A stretch of 64,000 bases of DNA from Streptococcus salivarius (GCF_000785515.1 NZ_CP009913.1:1764001-1828000); one strand, 5' to 3'; positions 8,896-18,217 are shown, counted from the stretch's first letter. Translations and numbers: made by a program. The notes: generated by a model not told the origin, from the sequence alone.

Positions 8896-10104
8896 TTATT
8901 TCCCTTCTGCTTCAGCTTCGAAACGTTCTTTAACCTGCATAACGTCCTTGTCCCCACGACCTGAGAGGCAGACAATGAGGCTTTGGTCTGGCGACATCTT
9001 AGCTGCCACTTTTTGCGCAAGCGCAATGGCATGGCTAGACTCAAGGGCAGGGATAATACCTTCTAAACGTGACAGAAGTTTGAAGCCTTCGAGAGCTTCT
9101 TCATCTGTGATAGAGTCGTAAGTCGCACGTCCAATTTCGTTGAAATAAGAGTGCTCAGGACCAACCCCTGGGTAGTCCAGACCAGCTGAGATAGAGAAGG
9201 CTTCCATGATTTGACCATGAGCATCTTGGAGAACATCCATAAGCGCTCCGTGAAGAATACCTGGACGGCCTTTGGCAAAGGTTGCGGCATGTTTTTCAGT
9301 ATCAAGCCCCAAACCAGAAGCCTCAGCACCATACATGGCTACTGATTTATCATTAACAAATGGGTAGAACATACCGATAGCATTTGAACCACCACCGATA
9401 CAAGCCATTACAGCATCAGGCAATTTACCGCCAGAAATCTCTGCATATTGGCGCTTGGCCTCACGACCGATGACAGATTGGAAGTCACGAACAATTTCTG
9501 GGAATGGTGCAGGACCAAGGGCTGATCCCATGATGTAGTGCGTATCCTCGATACCTGCAACCCAAGCACGAAGAGCAGCATTTACAGCGTCCTTAAGCAC
9601 GCGCGAACCATCTGTCACACTAAATACCTTGGCACCAAGCAATTCCATACGGAAAACGTTAAGCGCCTGACGTTTAACATCTTCCTCACCCATATAGATT
9701 GTACAATCCATGTCGAAAAGGGCTGCGGCTGTCGCTGTTGCAACACCGTGTTGACCTGCACCCGTTTCAGCGATGATTTTCTTCTTGCCCATACGTTTGG
9801 CAAGCAAAACTTGACCAAGGGCATTATTAATCTTGTGGGCACCTGTGTGGTTAAGGTCCTCACGTTTAAGATAAATTTGCGCTCCACCAATATAATCGGT
9901 CAAACGTTTGGCGTGGTAAAGAGGTGTTTCACGTCCCACATAGTTTTTGAGGAGGTCATCCAATTCCGCTTGGAAACTTGGATCTTCCTTGGCTTCACGA
10001 TAGGCCTTGTCCAATTCAATAACGGCTGTCATCAGCGTTTCTGGAACGAACTGACCACCGAATTTTCCGTAAAATCCTTTTGCATCAGGTTGTTGATATG
10101 TCAT
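8896..10104 (-). CDS. trpB: Tryptophan synthase beta chain
   Basis: PLP enzyme joining indole and serine to give tryptophan. 402 residues. The PLP lysine is in HTGAHKINN (about residue 92). [10 protein letters not shown] is part of the active-site loop and [12 protein letters not shown] binds the PLP phosphate. Its ATG overlaps the trpF stop by 4 nt (ATGA), so the pair is translationally coupled. Confidence 0.98.
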   Translation of the reverse strand: MTYQQPDAKGFYGKFGGQFVPETLMTAVIELDKAYREAKEDPSFQAELDDLLKNYVGRETPLYHAKRLTDYIGGAQIYLKREDLNHTGAHKINNALGQVLLAKRMGKKKIIAETGAGQHGVATATAAALFDMDCTIYMGEEDVKRQALNVFRMELLGAKVFSVTDGSRVLKDAVNAALRAWVAGIEDTHYIMGSALGPAPFPEIVRDFQSVIGREAKRQYAEISGGKLPDAVMACIGGGSNAIGMFYPFVNDKSVAMYGAEASGLGLDTEKHAATFAKGRPGILHGALMDVLQDAHGQIMEAFSISAGLDYPGVGPEHSYFNEIGRATYDSITDEEALEGFKLLSRLEGIIPALESSHAIALAQKVAAKMSPDQSLIVCLSGRGDKDVMQVKERFEAEAEGK

Positions 10105-10682
10105 GCTTTCACTCTTTCTATAAATGCTTTAATCTTGTCTAAATCTTTGTGACCATCTGTCTCGACACCTGAGGACACATCTAAGGCATAGGGGTGGAAA
10201 GTCTCCTTGGCCTCTGCCACATTGTCCACAGTTAAGCCACCAGCGATGAAATAATCCTGCTCAATCTGCTTATCAGCCAAAAGCTGCCAGTCAAAAGTCT
10301 GACCGCTACCAGCAATGGGAGCATCAAAGAGAAGATAATCCGCCTGGCTCTTGACTTGAGAATCACTATCTGAAATCTGAATAGCTCGAATAACTGGTAC
10401 TGAAATCTTTGGAATCAGGTCTTCATCAAAAGTTCCATGAATCTGAACGATATCTAAGGGAACCTGACCAATTGCTTCTTCCAGTTCCTCAAGACTTGGT
10501 GAAACAAAGACACCAACGATTTTTGTCTGACCAGTCACCCCTTTAGCCAGCTCGCGAGCTTGTTCAAGACTCACTTGACGCTTGCTCTTGGCGAACACAA
10601 AGCCAATGTAGTCAGCACCTGCTTCAACTGCAGTTGCCACTGCTTCTGGTGTCGATAGTCCACAAATTTTAACCTTTGTCAA
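10101..10682 (-). CDS. trpF: Phosphoribosylanthranilate isomerase
   Basis: Converts N-(5-phosphoribosyl)anthranilate to Cd[14 protein letters not shown] at the N-terminus holds the catalytic Cys, with a catalytic Asp later in '[11 protein letters not shown]' and the phosphate site '[10 protein letters not shown]'. About 193 residues. The start is TTG at 10682, 14 nt inside trpC, with AAGGAG 7 nt upstream; longer frames lack an SD. It overlaps trpB by ATGA. Confidence 0.95.
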   Translation of the reverse strand: MTKVKICGLSTPEAVATAVEAGADYIGFVFAKSKRQVSLEQARELAKGVTGQTKIVGVFVSPSLEELEEAIGQVPLDIVQIHGTFDEDLIPKISVPVIRAIQISDSDSQVKSQADYLLFDAPIAGSGQTFDWQLLADKQIEQDYFIAGGLTVDNVAEAKETFHPYALDVSSGVETDGHKDLDKIKAFIERVKA

Positions 10683-11436
10683 TTTGCAACTCCTTGACCT
10701 TTTCAGCCACATTTTCAGCTGTCATAAGGGCAGTTCCTACTAGAATCCCATTAAAATATGGGGCAATTAAGGCAGCATCCTGACCTGTAAAAATAGCCGA
10801 CTCAGAAATATAAACAGGCTTGTCCTTGAAATGCGTTGATAACTCAAGACTGGTGTTGATATCTGTCTCAAAAGTGACCAAATTACGGTTGTTAACGCCG
10901 ATAATCTCAGCACCAATACGATGAGCAACTTCCAATTCTGGCAGATTATGCGTTTCAACCAAGACTTCCAAGCCAAGGCTTGTCGCAAAATCGTAGAGCT
11001 CCTTGAGGCGAGCCTCTGGCAAGGCGGCTACAATCAAGAGAATGACTGTCGCACCCGCATTACGACTACGCACAATCTGTTTCTCATCAATAATGAAGTC
11101 CTTAGCCAAGGTTGGAATAGCCACCTGTGACGAAATTTCTTTCAAATAGGAAATATCACCCTTGAAGAAAACCTCATCTGTCAAAACAGAAATCATGGCT
11201 GCACCATTTTCTTCATAGGTCTTGGCCTGAGCCACAATATCCACATCTAGGTTAATATCACCCATACTTGGACTAGCTTTTTTCACTTCAGAAATAATTT
11301 GCAGCTTGTTTTGATTTGACTTGAGAAAATCATAAAGACGATAGGTCTGACGTAAGGGCTGCAAGTCTTCCATGACCAACTGGGCCACTTCTTTTTCTTT
11401 TTGTTCTAAGATTGTTGGGAGAAAGGCTTTACTCAT
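10669..11436 (-). CDS. trpC: Indole-3-glycerol phosphate synthase
   Basis: Closes the indole ring from CdRP. A 255-residue TIM barrel with [15 protein letters not shown] (catalytic Lys), [22 protein letters not shown] and [11 protein letters not shown]. The ATG overlaps the trpD stop by ATGA. It encodes a single-function enzyme, with trpF as a separate overlapping gene. Confidence 0.97.
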   Translation of the reverse strand: MSKAFLPTILEQKEKEVAQLVMEDLQPLRQTYRLYDFLKSNQNKLQIISEVKKASPSMGDINLDVDIVAQAKTYEENGAAMISVLTDEVFFKGDISYLKEISSQVAIPTLAKDFIIDEKQIVRSRNAGATVILLIVAALPEARLKELYDFATSLGLEVLVETHNLPELEVAHRIGAEIIGVNNRNLVTFETDINTSLELSTHFKDKPVYISESAIFTGQDAALIAPYFNGILVGTALMTAENVAEKVKELQIDKG

Positions 11437-12437
11437 ACTTGTACCTCTTGGAGTTGGCGAAGTTTCTCTAGGGCTGAGCCGTCCGCAATCAATTGACGAG
11501 CAAGCTCAACACCTTCCTTAATAGTCTCAACCTTACCATTGGCAAAGAAGCCTAGACCTGCATTAAGCACTGTTGTTTCAAGATAAGGACTAGCTTCATT
11601 TTTCAAGACACTAAGGAGAATCTCTGCATTTTCCTTGGCATCGCCACCTGTGATGTCAGACAACTCAACCTTTTCCATACCCAAATCTTCATAAGTGAAA
11701 GTGTGCTGGCTGATGTGACCATCTTCCAAAAGGGTGTAGGTGTTAGTGCCATAGAGGGCAGCTTCGTCCATATTGTCAGGACCTGTGATAATAACCGCAC
11801 GTTTACGTCCCAACTGTTGAATAGCATTAGCAACAATCTCCTGCAATTCCACACGATAGAGCCCCATGAGTTGTGTCTCAAGGTCAAGTGGATTAGCCAG
11901 TGGCCCAACCAAGTTCATAATCGTTGGAATCCCAAGAGCTTGGCGAGCTGGACCGATAAAACGCATAGCTGGGTGCATGGTTTGGGCAAAGATAAAGGCC
12001 AAACCAACCTCGTCAAGTGCTTTAGATAGGGTTTCTGGTGATGCCGCAACGTTGATTCCAAGGGCTTCAAGGACGTCTGCCGAACCAGATTTAGAGGAAA
12101 TCGAACGGTTACCAGCCTTGGCCATACGGATACCACCCGCTGCTAGGACAAAGCAAACAGTAGTCGAAATGTTAAAGCTATAAGACTGGTCCCCACCAGT
12201 TCCACAGTTACACATAGCATCTGTGAAGGTCTCAGGCAAGACAGTCGCATGTGATTTGAGGGCACGCACAATACCTGTGATTTCGTCTGCTGTTTCCCCC
12301 TTAGTCTTAAGCCCCATAAGGAAGGCAGCAATTTGGCTTTCTGAGACTTCATTTTTGAGAATGCGGTCAAAGACTGCTTGGACTTGGTCTTGAGACAAGT
12401 CTTGGCGGTTTGAGATTTGTAGAAATATTTCTTTCAT
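11433..12437 (-). CDS. trpD: Anthranilate phosphoribosyltransferase
   Basis: Transfers phosphoribosyl from PRPP to anthranilate. 334 residues with the PRPP-binding [34 protein letters not shown], and the acidic Mg site '[12 protein letters not shown]'. Its ATG overlaps, as ATGA, the stop of a 34-codon open frame that fills the gap after trpG. Confidence 0.97.
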   Translation of the reverse strand: MKEIFLQISNRQDLSQDQVQAVFDRILKNEVSESQIAAFLMGLKTKGETADEITGIVRALKSHATVLPETFTDAMCNCGTGGDQSYSFNISTTVCFVLAAGGIRMAKAGNRSISSKSGSADVLEALGINVAASPETLSKALDEVGLAFIFAQTMHPAMRFIGPARQALGIPTIMNLVGPLANPLDLETQLMGLYRVELQEIVANAIQQLGRKRAVIITGPDNMDEAALYGTNTYTLLEDGHISQHTFTYEDLGMEKVELSDITGGDAKENAEILLSVLKNEASPYLETTVLNAGLGFFANGKVETIKEGVELARQLIADGSALEKLRQLQEVQV

Positions 12438-12538
12438 ATCTGTTTTCCTTTTAAAAACTGTTCAATATTTTCTGATGCACGATGAGAGTTTTTGAGCGTA
12501 GACAAATCTAGTCCAAAGACTGTCCAACTAGCCTGCAA
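12434..12538 (-). CDS. Putative small ORF between trpG and trpD (34 codons, TTG start)
   Basis: An open frame starts at TTG 12538, overlapping the last codons of trpG by 11 nt. It ends at TGA 12434-12436, which overlaps the trpD ATG as ATGA, the arrangement seen at most other trp junctions. The predicted peptide begins [19 protein letters not shown] and ends [12 protein letters not shown] is the only usable start, because a stop lies three codons earlier. No independent SD is seen, so translation would depend on coupling to trpG. It could instead be untranslated spacer. Confidence 0.4.
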   Translation of the reverse strand: MQASWTVFGLDLSTLKNSHRASENIEQFLKGKQI

Positions 12539-13094
12539 CGATTTTTACGAAATTTTCAACCATCTTAAGCCCATCTGGACTTCCAATGCTTTCTGGGTGA
12601 TATTGCAAACCGTAAATAGGTAGCTCCTTATGTTGAATGGCCATGATTTCTTGATCATCAGTTGTGATAGCTGTCACATCAAAGCCCTCTGGCATTTGGT
12701 CAACAACGATGGAATGGTAACGCATGATTGGGACATCATTGTCGATATCCTTGAAAATAGGTGATGGCGTTTCAAAAGTGATGTTACTTTGTTTCCCATG
12801 CATGACATTCTTAGCCAAGCCGAGTTGACCACCAAAAGTTTCTGCAATAGCCTGATGCCCCAAGCAAATTCCCATCATCGGTTTTTTACCAGCGAAATCC
12901 TTAATCAAGGCTTCCATTTTACCCGCATCAGCTGGCCAACCCGGACCCGGTGAAAAGACAAGCCCGTCAGCTTTTTCCGCCTCTTCATAGAGGTTCTCAT
13001 CATCGTTACGCAAGACCTTTACCTCTGTAAATGTCCCTAGGTATTGTGCCAAATTATAGGTAAAAGAGTCATAGTTATCAACTAATAAAATCAT
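12528..13094 (-). CDS. trpG: Anthranilate synthase component II (glutamine amidotransferase)
   Basis: Releases ammonia from glutamine for TrpE. A 188-residue class I amidotransferase: MILLVDNYDSFTYNL, oxyanion loop FSPGPGWP, nucleophile Cys in GICLGHQAIAE, and catalytic His/Glu in YHPESIGS. The ATG overlaps the trpE stop by ATGA. Confidence 0.97.
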   Translation of the reverse strand: MILLVDNYDSFTYNLAQYLGTFTEVKVLRNDDENLYEEAEKADGLVFSPGPGWPADAGKMEALIKDFAGKKPMMGICLGHQAIAETFGGQLGLAKNVMHGKQSNITFETPSPIFKDIDNDVPIMRYHSIVVDQMPEGFDVTAITTDDQEIMAIQHKELPIYGLQYHPESIGSPDGLKMVENFVKIVAG

Positions 13095-14446
13095 TGGGCA
13101 TCTCCTATTCTTGTCATAGCTTTCGCCTTGTTAATCGTTTCGTAAAATTCATTTTCAGGAACACTATCGTAAACAACACCTGCACCTGCTTGAACATAGG
13201 CTTTTTGATTTTTGAGAATCATGGTACGGATAGCAATGGCAAAGTCCATATCTCCTGTCGCAGACAGATAACCAATAGCTCCCGCATAAATACCACGTTT
13301 TTCCTGCTCAAGCTCATAGATACGACGCATGGCACGAATCTTAGGTGCTCCTGACACGGTTCCAGCTGGAAGGGTTGATTTTAGCGCATCCAGTGCTGTC
13401 AATTCCGGCAAGAGTTGTCCCTTAACCACACTGGTAAGGTGCATCACATAGCGGAAATACTCAACTTCCATATACTTGGTCACCTTGACCGTACCATTTT
13501 TAGCAATCTTACCAATATCATTACGTCCCAAGTCAACCAACATACGGTGTTCCGCAGTTTCTTTGACATCATGTGAGAGTTCATCTGCCAAAGCAGCGTC
13601 TTCCGCCTCATTGGTACCACGAGGGCGAGTTCCAGCAATCGGATTGGTTACCACCTCTCCATTTTTCACTGAAACCAAGCTCTCTGGGCTAGCACCAATC
13701 ACCTGATAATCTCCAAAATCGTAGAAATAAAGGTAGTTTGATGGGTTGGTCACACGCAAGTTACGGTAGTAATCCAAAGGATCTCCCTCAAAGTCCGCTG
13801 AAAAGCGTTGGCTAAGCACACATTGGAACATATCTCCCTCACGAATAAGTTTCTTGGCCTTAGCCACCATATCCATGAAGACTTCTTTTTCGATATGATT
13901 TGAAAATTGCAAGGCTTGCAAGGCTTGAGGTGTAAACTCGTTTGGCGCCTGAGTCTGGAGATTGGTTACCACCTGACCAAGAGCTTGACGCACCGCATCG
14001 TTGTCACGACCAGAGTAGATATTGTCCTCAACCACATAGACCTTTTCCTTCTTGTGGTCAAAAATCAAATAAGACTCATAGATGAAGAAATGCATATCAG
14101 GTGTACCAATCGTATCTTCAGGAATCTCACCGATATTTTCATAGAGACTAATCATGTCATAGCCTGCAAACCCGATAGCACCACCTGCGAAAGGTAGGTC
14201 AGACTTGATGCCCTTTACTGTTACTTGGTCCAAGTATTCGAAAGGATCTTGATCAATAGCCTTACCATTTTCATAAAGAACACCATCCTTGAAGGTTACT
14301 TCAAAGACCGGATTGTAGGCAACAATAGAAAAACGTGCATTTTCCTTCTCACGAGGAATAGATTCAAGGATAACCTTGTGTTCCCCCTGAACACGCATAT
14401 AAGCCAAGATTGGTGTTAAGGTATCGGCTGGTAAAATTTTTCTCAT
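13091..14446 (-). CDS. trpE: Anthranilate synthase component I
   Basis: Makes anthranilate from chorismate with ammonia from TrpG; committed step and usual site of tryptophan feedback. About 451 residues. The C-terminal chorismate-binding domain has FQCVLSQRF, GASPESL, PIAGTRPRG, HRMLVDLGRND, and LPAGTVSGAPKIRAM. The N-terminal inhibitor domain is shorter than in enterics. The ATG at 14446 follows GAAAGGAAATATT; a TTG 15 nt upstream would engulf that SD and is rejected. Confidence 0.96.
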   Translation of the reverse strand: MRKILPADTLTPILAYMRVQGEHKVILESIPREKENARFSIVAYNPVFEVTFKDGVLYENGKAIDQDPFEYLDQVTVKGIKSDLPFAGGAIGFAGYDMISLYENIGEIPEDTIGTPDMHFFIYESYLIFDHKKEKVYVVEDNIYSGRDNDAVRQALGQVVTNLQTQAPNEFTPQALQALQFSNHIEKEVFMDMVAKAKKLIREGDMFQCVLSQRFSADFEGDPLDYYRNLRVTNPSNYLYFYDFGDYQVIGASPESLVSVKNGEVVTNPIAGTRPRGTNEAEDAALADELSHDVKETAEHRMLVDLGRNDIGKIAKNGTVKVTKYMEVEYFRYVMHLTSVVKGQLLPELTALDALKSTLPAGTVSGAPKIRAMRRIYELEQEKRGIYAGAIGYLSATGDMDFAIAIRTMILKNQKAYVQAGAGVVYDSVPENEFYETINKAKAMTRIGDAQ

Positions 14447-14524
14447 AATATTTCCTTTCAAACTGGTTTATCGAGAGTAATAAGACTGATGCAAGGCTCC
14501 TTTATAGGATGTATTGGCACCATA

Positions 14525-14803
14525 TTATTCTTTGTTCACTTTCTCTTCCAAAGCAATAAATGCTTTAATCATGCTTCTCCAAACACATTCAGCCACATCT
14601 GGCGATAAGCCAAGCTCTAGTGCCTCCTTGCGACGGTTAGCTATGACTTGAGCAACACGATCATTCGCCCAGACTGCGGAATTATCTCCTTTTGGCTTCA
14701 GCCGCCCTGCCTTTTCCACAAGTATTTGACGTTGGGCCAGGAGTCGAATTAACTGACTATCAATATTATCAATATCACTTCGAATATCGTTTAATGCATC
14801 CAT
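14525..14803 (-). CDS. Chorismate mutase (AroQ type)
   Basis: About 92 residues, the all-helical AroQ fold: MDALNDIRSDIDNIDSQLIRLLAQR is the classic N-terminal helix, followed by a conserved Lys/Arg region and the C-terminal helix 'VWRSMIKAFIALEEK'. It converts chorismate to prephenate for Phe and Tyr. It is the first gene behind the T-box leader, ahead of trpE, so a branch-point competitor of TrpE is transcribed with the trp genes. Start ATG 14803 follows AAAGG. The fused-regulatory-domain form is absent. Confidence 0.85.
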   Translation of the reverse strand: MDALNDIRSDIDNIDSQLIRLLAQRQILVEKAGRLKPKGDNSAVWANDRVAQVIANRRKEALELGLSPDVAECVWRSMIKAFIALEEKVNKE

Positions 14804-14877
14804 AATACCCAACCTTTCATTGAATAATGAAATAATACTTCCTTAAGGTAAATAGACCTTTAAAGATAAAAGTAAAC

Positions 14878-15140
14878 AAAAAACCTCACAGAGAAAAACT
14901 CTGTGAGGGCATTAAATCTAGTTTAACACGGTACCACCTCAGTTAATGGTCTCCAAAAAAACGACCATCATCTCTATCTCCTCTAACAAGGAGTTGCACG
15001 GTAAGGGGTGCCAACCGAGAAGAATATGTATTACCTTCTCATTATCATCCAATCAGCCCAATGTTCGCTCATCTCGATTACCTACTCACAATCACCGCAG
15101 GCTCCCTGAAAATCTAAGACCAGTTACTTTCTGATTTACT
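14878..15140 (-). promoter_or_regulatory. T-box riboswitch leader, probably tRNA-Trp
   Basis: The minus-strand transcript has Stem I landmarks (AGGGAGCCTGCGGTGA), the T-box core GAGGTGGTACCGTG (plus 14927-14940), and a terminator CCTCACAGAG-TTTTT-CTCTGTGAGG plus T run at 14878-14908. Two TGG triplets lie where the specifier could be (plus 15058-15060 and 15049-15051). Trp specificity is inferred from these and from the operon. Uncharged tRNA-Trp would favour the antiterminator and read-through into aroQ-trpEGDCFBA. Confidence 0.9.
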
Positions 15141-15144
15141 AACT

Positions 15145-15172
15145 ATTGTACTCCTTTTTAGAGGGATGTCAA
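15145..15172 (-). promoter_or_regulatory. Promoter of the trp operon
   Basis: Minus-strand TTGACA (15167-15172), 16-nt spacer, TACAAT (15145-15150), directly upstream of the T-box leader. Confidence 0.85.
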
Positions 15173-15267
15173 GAATTTTCTGTTAATTTTGACAATTCCT
15201 CCCTTATAAGATTCGTCTATACCTAATTCAGAGAGTGAGATAGTCTTGTCACCACACTTTACAAAAT

Positions 15268-15384
15268 AAAAAAGACCCCAAAAGGGACTTCTTGGTTTGA
15301 TAAACAACGGCAGGGTGACAGTCCTGCATCTCTTTCAGACCCGAAGGTGCGGCGGCTGCCTCTTCCGCCCTCGTTGTTATTTCT
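15268..15384 (-). ncRNA. Unidentified structured small RNA with its own promoter and terminator
   Basis: Minus strand, about 110 nt. An extended -10 (TGATATAAT, plus 15392-15400) overlaps the stop of the upstream gene. The ends AACAACG (plus 15372-15378) and CGTTGTT (15303-15309) close a stem. Inside are hairpins GGCGG/CCGCC, an ACC-TTCG-GGT tetraloop and GCAGG/CCTGC. A terminator (GTCCC-TTTT-GGGGT plus T6) ends it. GC content is far above the surroundings. It lacks the SRP RNA signature, a T-box motif and tRNA features. I cannot assign it to a known family. Confidence 0.6.
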
Positions 15385-15397
15385 TACCTATATTATA

Positions 15398-15775
15398 TCA
15401 CATTTTCTTAGCTCTACCAGCATTTAGATAATTTTTCAGCTTAGAATCTTTAATCACAAACATGGTACGGACATTAAGTTTATCACATAATCTGACCGCT
15501 ACCAGAACATTACCATCAATACGTTTTATATATTCCAAGGACTGGCCATTAGGATGGCGACCGATATAGTCCGGATGAGCAATAATCTCTGGAATACGTT
15601 CATAGGTGGCATCAAAATCACTGAATTCCTGGCGATGTTTTTCCATATGCTTCTTACGTTGTGCAGACAGCGTGATTTCTTCACCAGGCTTGTAGTCCAA
15701 ATCAAAAGCTTTAATGACTTTTGGCGTCAAGTGCCCTACTGTTTTCATGCCTCTATTGTACCATACCTCATACAC
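15398..15775 (-). CDS. Putative PBECR-type (barnase/EndoU/RelE-like) nuclease-domain protein
   Basis: 125 residues from a GTG at 15775 with AGGAAAGG 7 nt upstream. The body has LSAQRKKHMEKHRQEF, IPEIIAHPDYIG, a beta-rich stretch 'LVAVRLCDKLNVRTMFVI' and a basic tail. This order (HxxxH, then an 'ii.hPDyi' strand) resembles the single-domain PBECR3-like nucleases often found in phages. Assignment is by pattern memory only. A shorter ATG start at 15748 is possible. The promoter of the adjacent small RNA overlaps its stop codon. No partner antitoxin gene is seen. Confidence 0.5.
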   Translation of the reverse strand: MYEVWYNRGMKTVGHLTPKVIKAFDLDYKPGEEITLSAQRKKHMEKHRQEFSDFDATYERIPEIIAHPDYIGRHPNGQSLEYIKRIDGNVLVAVRLCDKLNVRTMFVIKDSKLKNYLNAGRAKKM

Positions 15776-15802
15776 ATCAAGGCCTTTCCTACTGTTGAGG
15801 TA

Positions 15803-15838
15803 TCAAAAAACTCAAGCCTGTTACCAAGCTCGAGTTTT
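15803..15838 (-). terminator. Terminator of the P-type ATPase gene
   Basis: Minus strand AACTCGAGC, 10-nt loop, GCTTGAGTT followed by TTTTG. Confidence 0.75.
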
Positions 15839-15841
15839 GAC

Positions 15842-18181
15842 TTATGCTTTTTGGAAAGCTCCTTGTTTGTAGCTAATCCAGAAGAAAAGCGGTGTACAGA
15901 TAGCCATTGCTACCAGATAGATTGGTAAGGTGTAGCTATTAAGTGTCGAAATTTCAATCACATCTCGAAGATAGTAAGAGCTGATTAAGAAACCAAAGAC
16001 TGAGTAAATAATCAAGGCCACACGTCCCTTATTCAACGGGATACAAGCACGAATAACGGCAAGGACACCCGTTGATCCCATCATATAGTAAGACAGCGTC
16101 AGCATGTCCGTATTGCTCATGCCAAGATAGACCTGAGATAGATGGAAAATAAGAACACTGATAACCAGCATCAAGGCATTAGGAATAGATAACTGGAGCG
16201 AACGTCTGAGGAAATGTTTCTCAACAGGTCGAATATTACGTTCGAAGGTCAAAATAAATGGTGGAAGACCCTCGATAAATTGCCCCGCTAAAGTCATCTG
16301 AACCTGAATGAATGGGAAGACCAAGAGGTACTCTGCCTTTCCAAAAACAATACTGGCAATACAGATAAGTCCCAAAAGGAAGGAATAAACCGTTTTGATG
16401 AGGAAAATAGGTGCAATGTGGGCAATATTATTAACCACACGACGTCCCTCAAATAGAATTTCAGGAATATCCTTAAACTCCGAATCCATAAGCACCAAGT
16501 TGGCAATCTGACGAGTAGCGGGATCCCCTTCAGCCATAACAATCGAACAGTCCGCTTCACGTAGTGCCAAGATATCGTTGACACCGTCACCAGTCATAGC
16601 TGTGGTATGCCCATTGGCATTAAGCGTTTGGATTAACAACTTCTTCTGATGTGGAGATACGCGGCCAAAGATTGCCGTATCTTCAGCCAAAGCCTCCAAC
16701 TCCTCATCACTGACCTTAGAACAGTCAATATAGCTTTGATAATCCGCAAAACCAGCCTGGTGTGCAATATGAGAAACCGTCACCGGATTGTCACCAGAAA
16801 TAATCTTCAGCGTCACATCTTCTGAACGTAGATATTCTAAAGTTTCTGCAGCATCCTCACGAATAGGATCGGCAATTTCAAGTAAAGTCAAGGCTTCAAC
16901 GTCATTAGGCAAACTCATGGTCTCTGTATCAACCGCTGACTGACTCCATGCCAAAATCAAAACACGAGAACCACGAGCCTGAGCCTGATCGACTGCTTTT
17001 GGATTTTCCTTAAGAAGCATCTCGGGTGCTCCCAAAAAGAGAGTTCCAAGCCCATCAACGCTCACAGCACCCCATTTACGATCACTTGAAAATGGAATAA
17101 CGTCGCCCACCTGATAATGATGTTCCAGACCTTCATAGGCATTTCGAATCGCCTGGGCTGTTGCGTTTTTATCCTTGCTATGCTGCATATAAGCCGCAAG
17201 CAAGCGCTCCAACTCCTCTTTCGTAAAACGCTCTGATAGTAGTTCCAGACCCTTAACGGTCATCTTTCCTTGTGTAATCGTCCCTGTCTTATCTAAACAA
17301 AGCACATCGACACGTGCCAAGGTTTCGACAGAGTACATCTCTTGCACCAGGATATGCTTCATTCCAAGCTTAATAACAGCCGTTAAAAGAGAGGTAATTG
17401 TCAGAAGGGCAATCCCTTTAGGCAACATTCCCAAAAGAGCTGTCGAACTAGTAACTACCGACTCTTGAAGAGAGAGCTGTTTAATCAAGTAAGCCTCAAA
17501 AAAGAGCGCAAGCCCAAACGGTATCACAATCTTGCCCGTAAACTTAGCAATCTTATCCATATTATAGAGGATACGTGACACGATTGGCTTATGCGTCTTG
17601 GCCTCTAGCATGAGTTTATTGGCGTAATTGTCCTCGGCTATGTTAATAACCTTAGCATAAACTTGACCACTTACAAGGTAAGAACCCGAGAGCAACTCCT
17701 TCCCATCCTTCTTGAGAATAAGGTCACTCTCACCCGTCAGCATAGCCTCGTTGAGCTCAGCCATCCCATCAACAACCACGGCATCACTAGGCACCTGTTC
17801 ACCCGCAGACAAGAGCATGATATCATCCAGGACAATATCCTGAGGATTAATAGAAGTCACCTCACCATCACGCACCACACGGATCTGATCCTTATTCATG
17901 AGATTGAGCTTATCAATCATGCGACGGGCACGCAACTCTGTCATCATCCCCGTAAAGGCATTAAGCACAATGATTCCGAAGAAAAAGAGATTCGACCAAG
18001 CCTGAACAGCAATCAAGGCCACAAAAATAGCAAAATTGAGCATATTAAAGGAGTTAAAGACATTACGCCTAAAAATCTCCCAGTTGCTGGAGCCAGTTTT
18101 TGCTTTAAAATGATTTGTTTTACCGGCATCTATCCGCCGCTTGACCTCCACCTGCGTCAAGCCTTGTAACTGTTTTTTCAT
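15842..18181 (-). CDS. Cation-transporting P-type ATPase
   Basis: About 779 residues. Landmarks in order: actuator TGES (NEAMLTGESD), membrane motif LGMLPKGIALLT, phosphorylation site [18 protein letters not shown] for ATP binding, and TGDGVNDILALREADCSI. The membrane motif PKG differs from CPC (heavy metals) and PEGLP (Ca/Mg), so the cation cannot be named; streptococcal relatives are annotated as calcium or magnesium/manganese pumps. About ten helices. ATG 18181 is chosen because the promoter -10 ends 8 nt before it, which excludes upstream starts and implies a leaderless mRNA. Monocistronic. Confidence 0.88.
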   Translation of the reverse strand: MKKQLQGLTQVEVKRRIDAGKTNHFKAKTGSSNWEIFRRNVFNSFNMLNFAIFVALIAVQAWSNLFFFGIIVLNAFTGMMTELRARRMIDKLNLMNKDQIRVVRDGEVTSINPQDIVLDDIMLLSAGEQVPSDAVVVDGMAELNEAMLTGESDLILKKDGKELLSGSYLVSGQVYAKVINIAEDNYANKLMLEAKTHKPIVSRILYNMDKIAKFTGKIVIPFGLALFFEAYLIKQLSLQESVVTSSTALLGMLPKGIALLTITSLLTAVIKLGMKHILVQEMYSVETLARVDVLCLDKTGTITQGKMTVKGLELLSERFTKEELERLLAAYMQHSKDKNATAQAIRNAYEGLEHHYQVGDVIPFSSDRKWGAVSVDGLGTLFLGAPEMLLKENPKAVDQAQARGSRVLILAWSQSAVDTETMSLPNDVEALTLLEIADPIREDAAETLEYLRSEDVTLKIISGDNPVTVSHIAHQAGFADYQSYIDCSKVSDEELEALAEDTAIFGRVSPHQKKLLIQTLNANGHTTAMTGDGVNDILALREADCSIVMAEGDPATRQIANLVLMDSEFKDIPEILFEGRRVVNNIAHIAPIFLIKTVYSFLLGLICIASIVFGKAEYLLVFPFIQVQMTLAGQFIEGLPPFILTFERNIRPVEKHFLRRSLQLSIPNALMLVISVLIFHLSQVYLGMSNTDMLTLSYYMMGSTGVLAVIRACIPLNKGRVALIIYSVFGFLISSYYLRDVIEISTLNSYTLPIYLVAMAICTPLFFWISYKQGAFQKA

Positions 18182-18188
18182 AACTTTC

Positions 18189-18217
18189 ATAGTAGCATAA
18201 AAATGAGGTGTTTTCAA
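18189..18217 (-). promoter_or_regulatory. Promoter of the P-type ATPase gene (leaderless)
   Basis: Minus-strand TTGAAA (18212-18217), 17-nt spacer, TACTAT (18189-18194). Transcription should start at or next to the A of ATG 18181. Confidence 0.7.

Noticed and set aside
9538..10152. 204-codon plus-strand frame opposite trpB
   Set aside because: Shadow of trpB: no SD, Cys/His/Thr-rich composition typical of an antisense frame.
14447..14524. Short frames between aroQ and trpE as a leader peptide
   Set aside because: The 21-codon frame lacks an SD and the frame with an SD is eight codons and has no Trp; the T-box already explains control.
15268..15384. Signal recognition particle RNA
   Set aside because: The GGAAGGAAGCAGCC-type apical signature is absent and the fold is multi-branched rather than a single long hairpin.
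15748..15775. Leaderless start for the putative nuclease from a TACAAT box
   Set aside because: An upstream GTG with AGGAAAGG at 7 nt explains initiation better.
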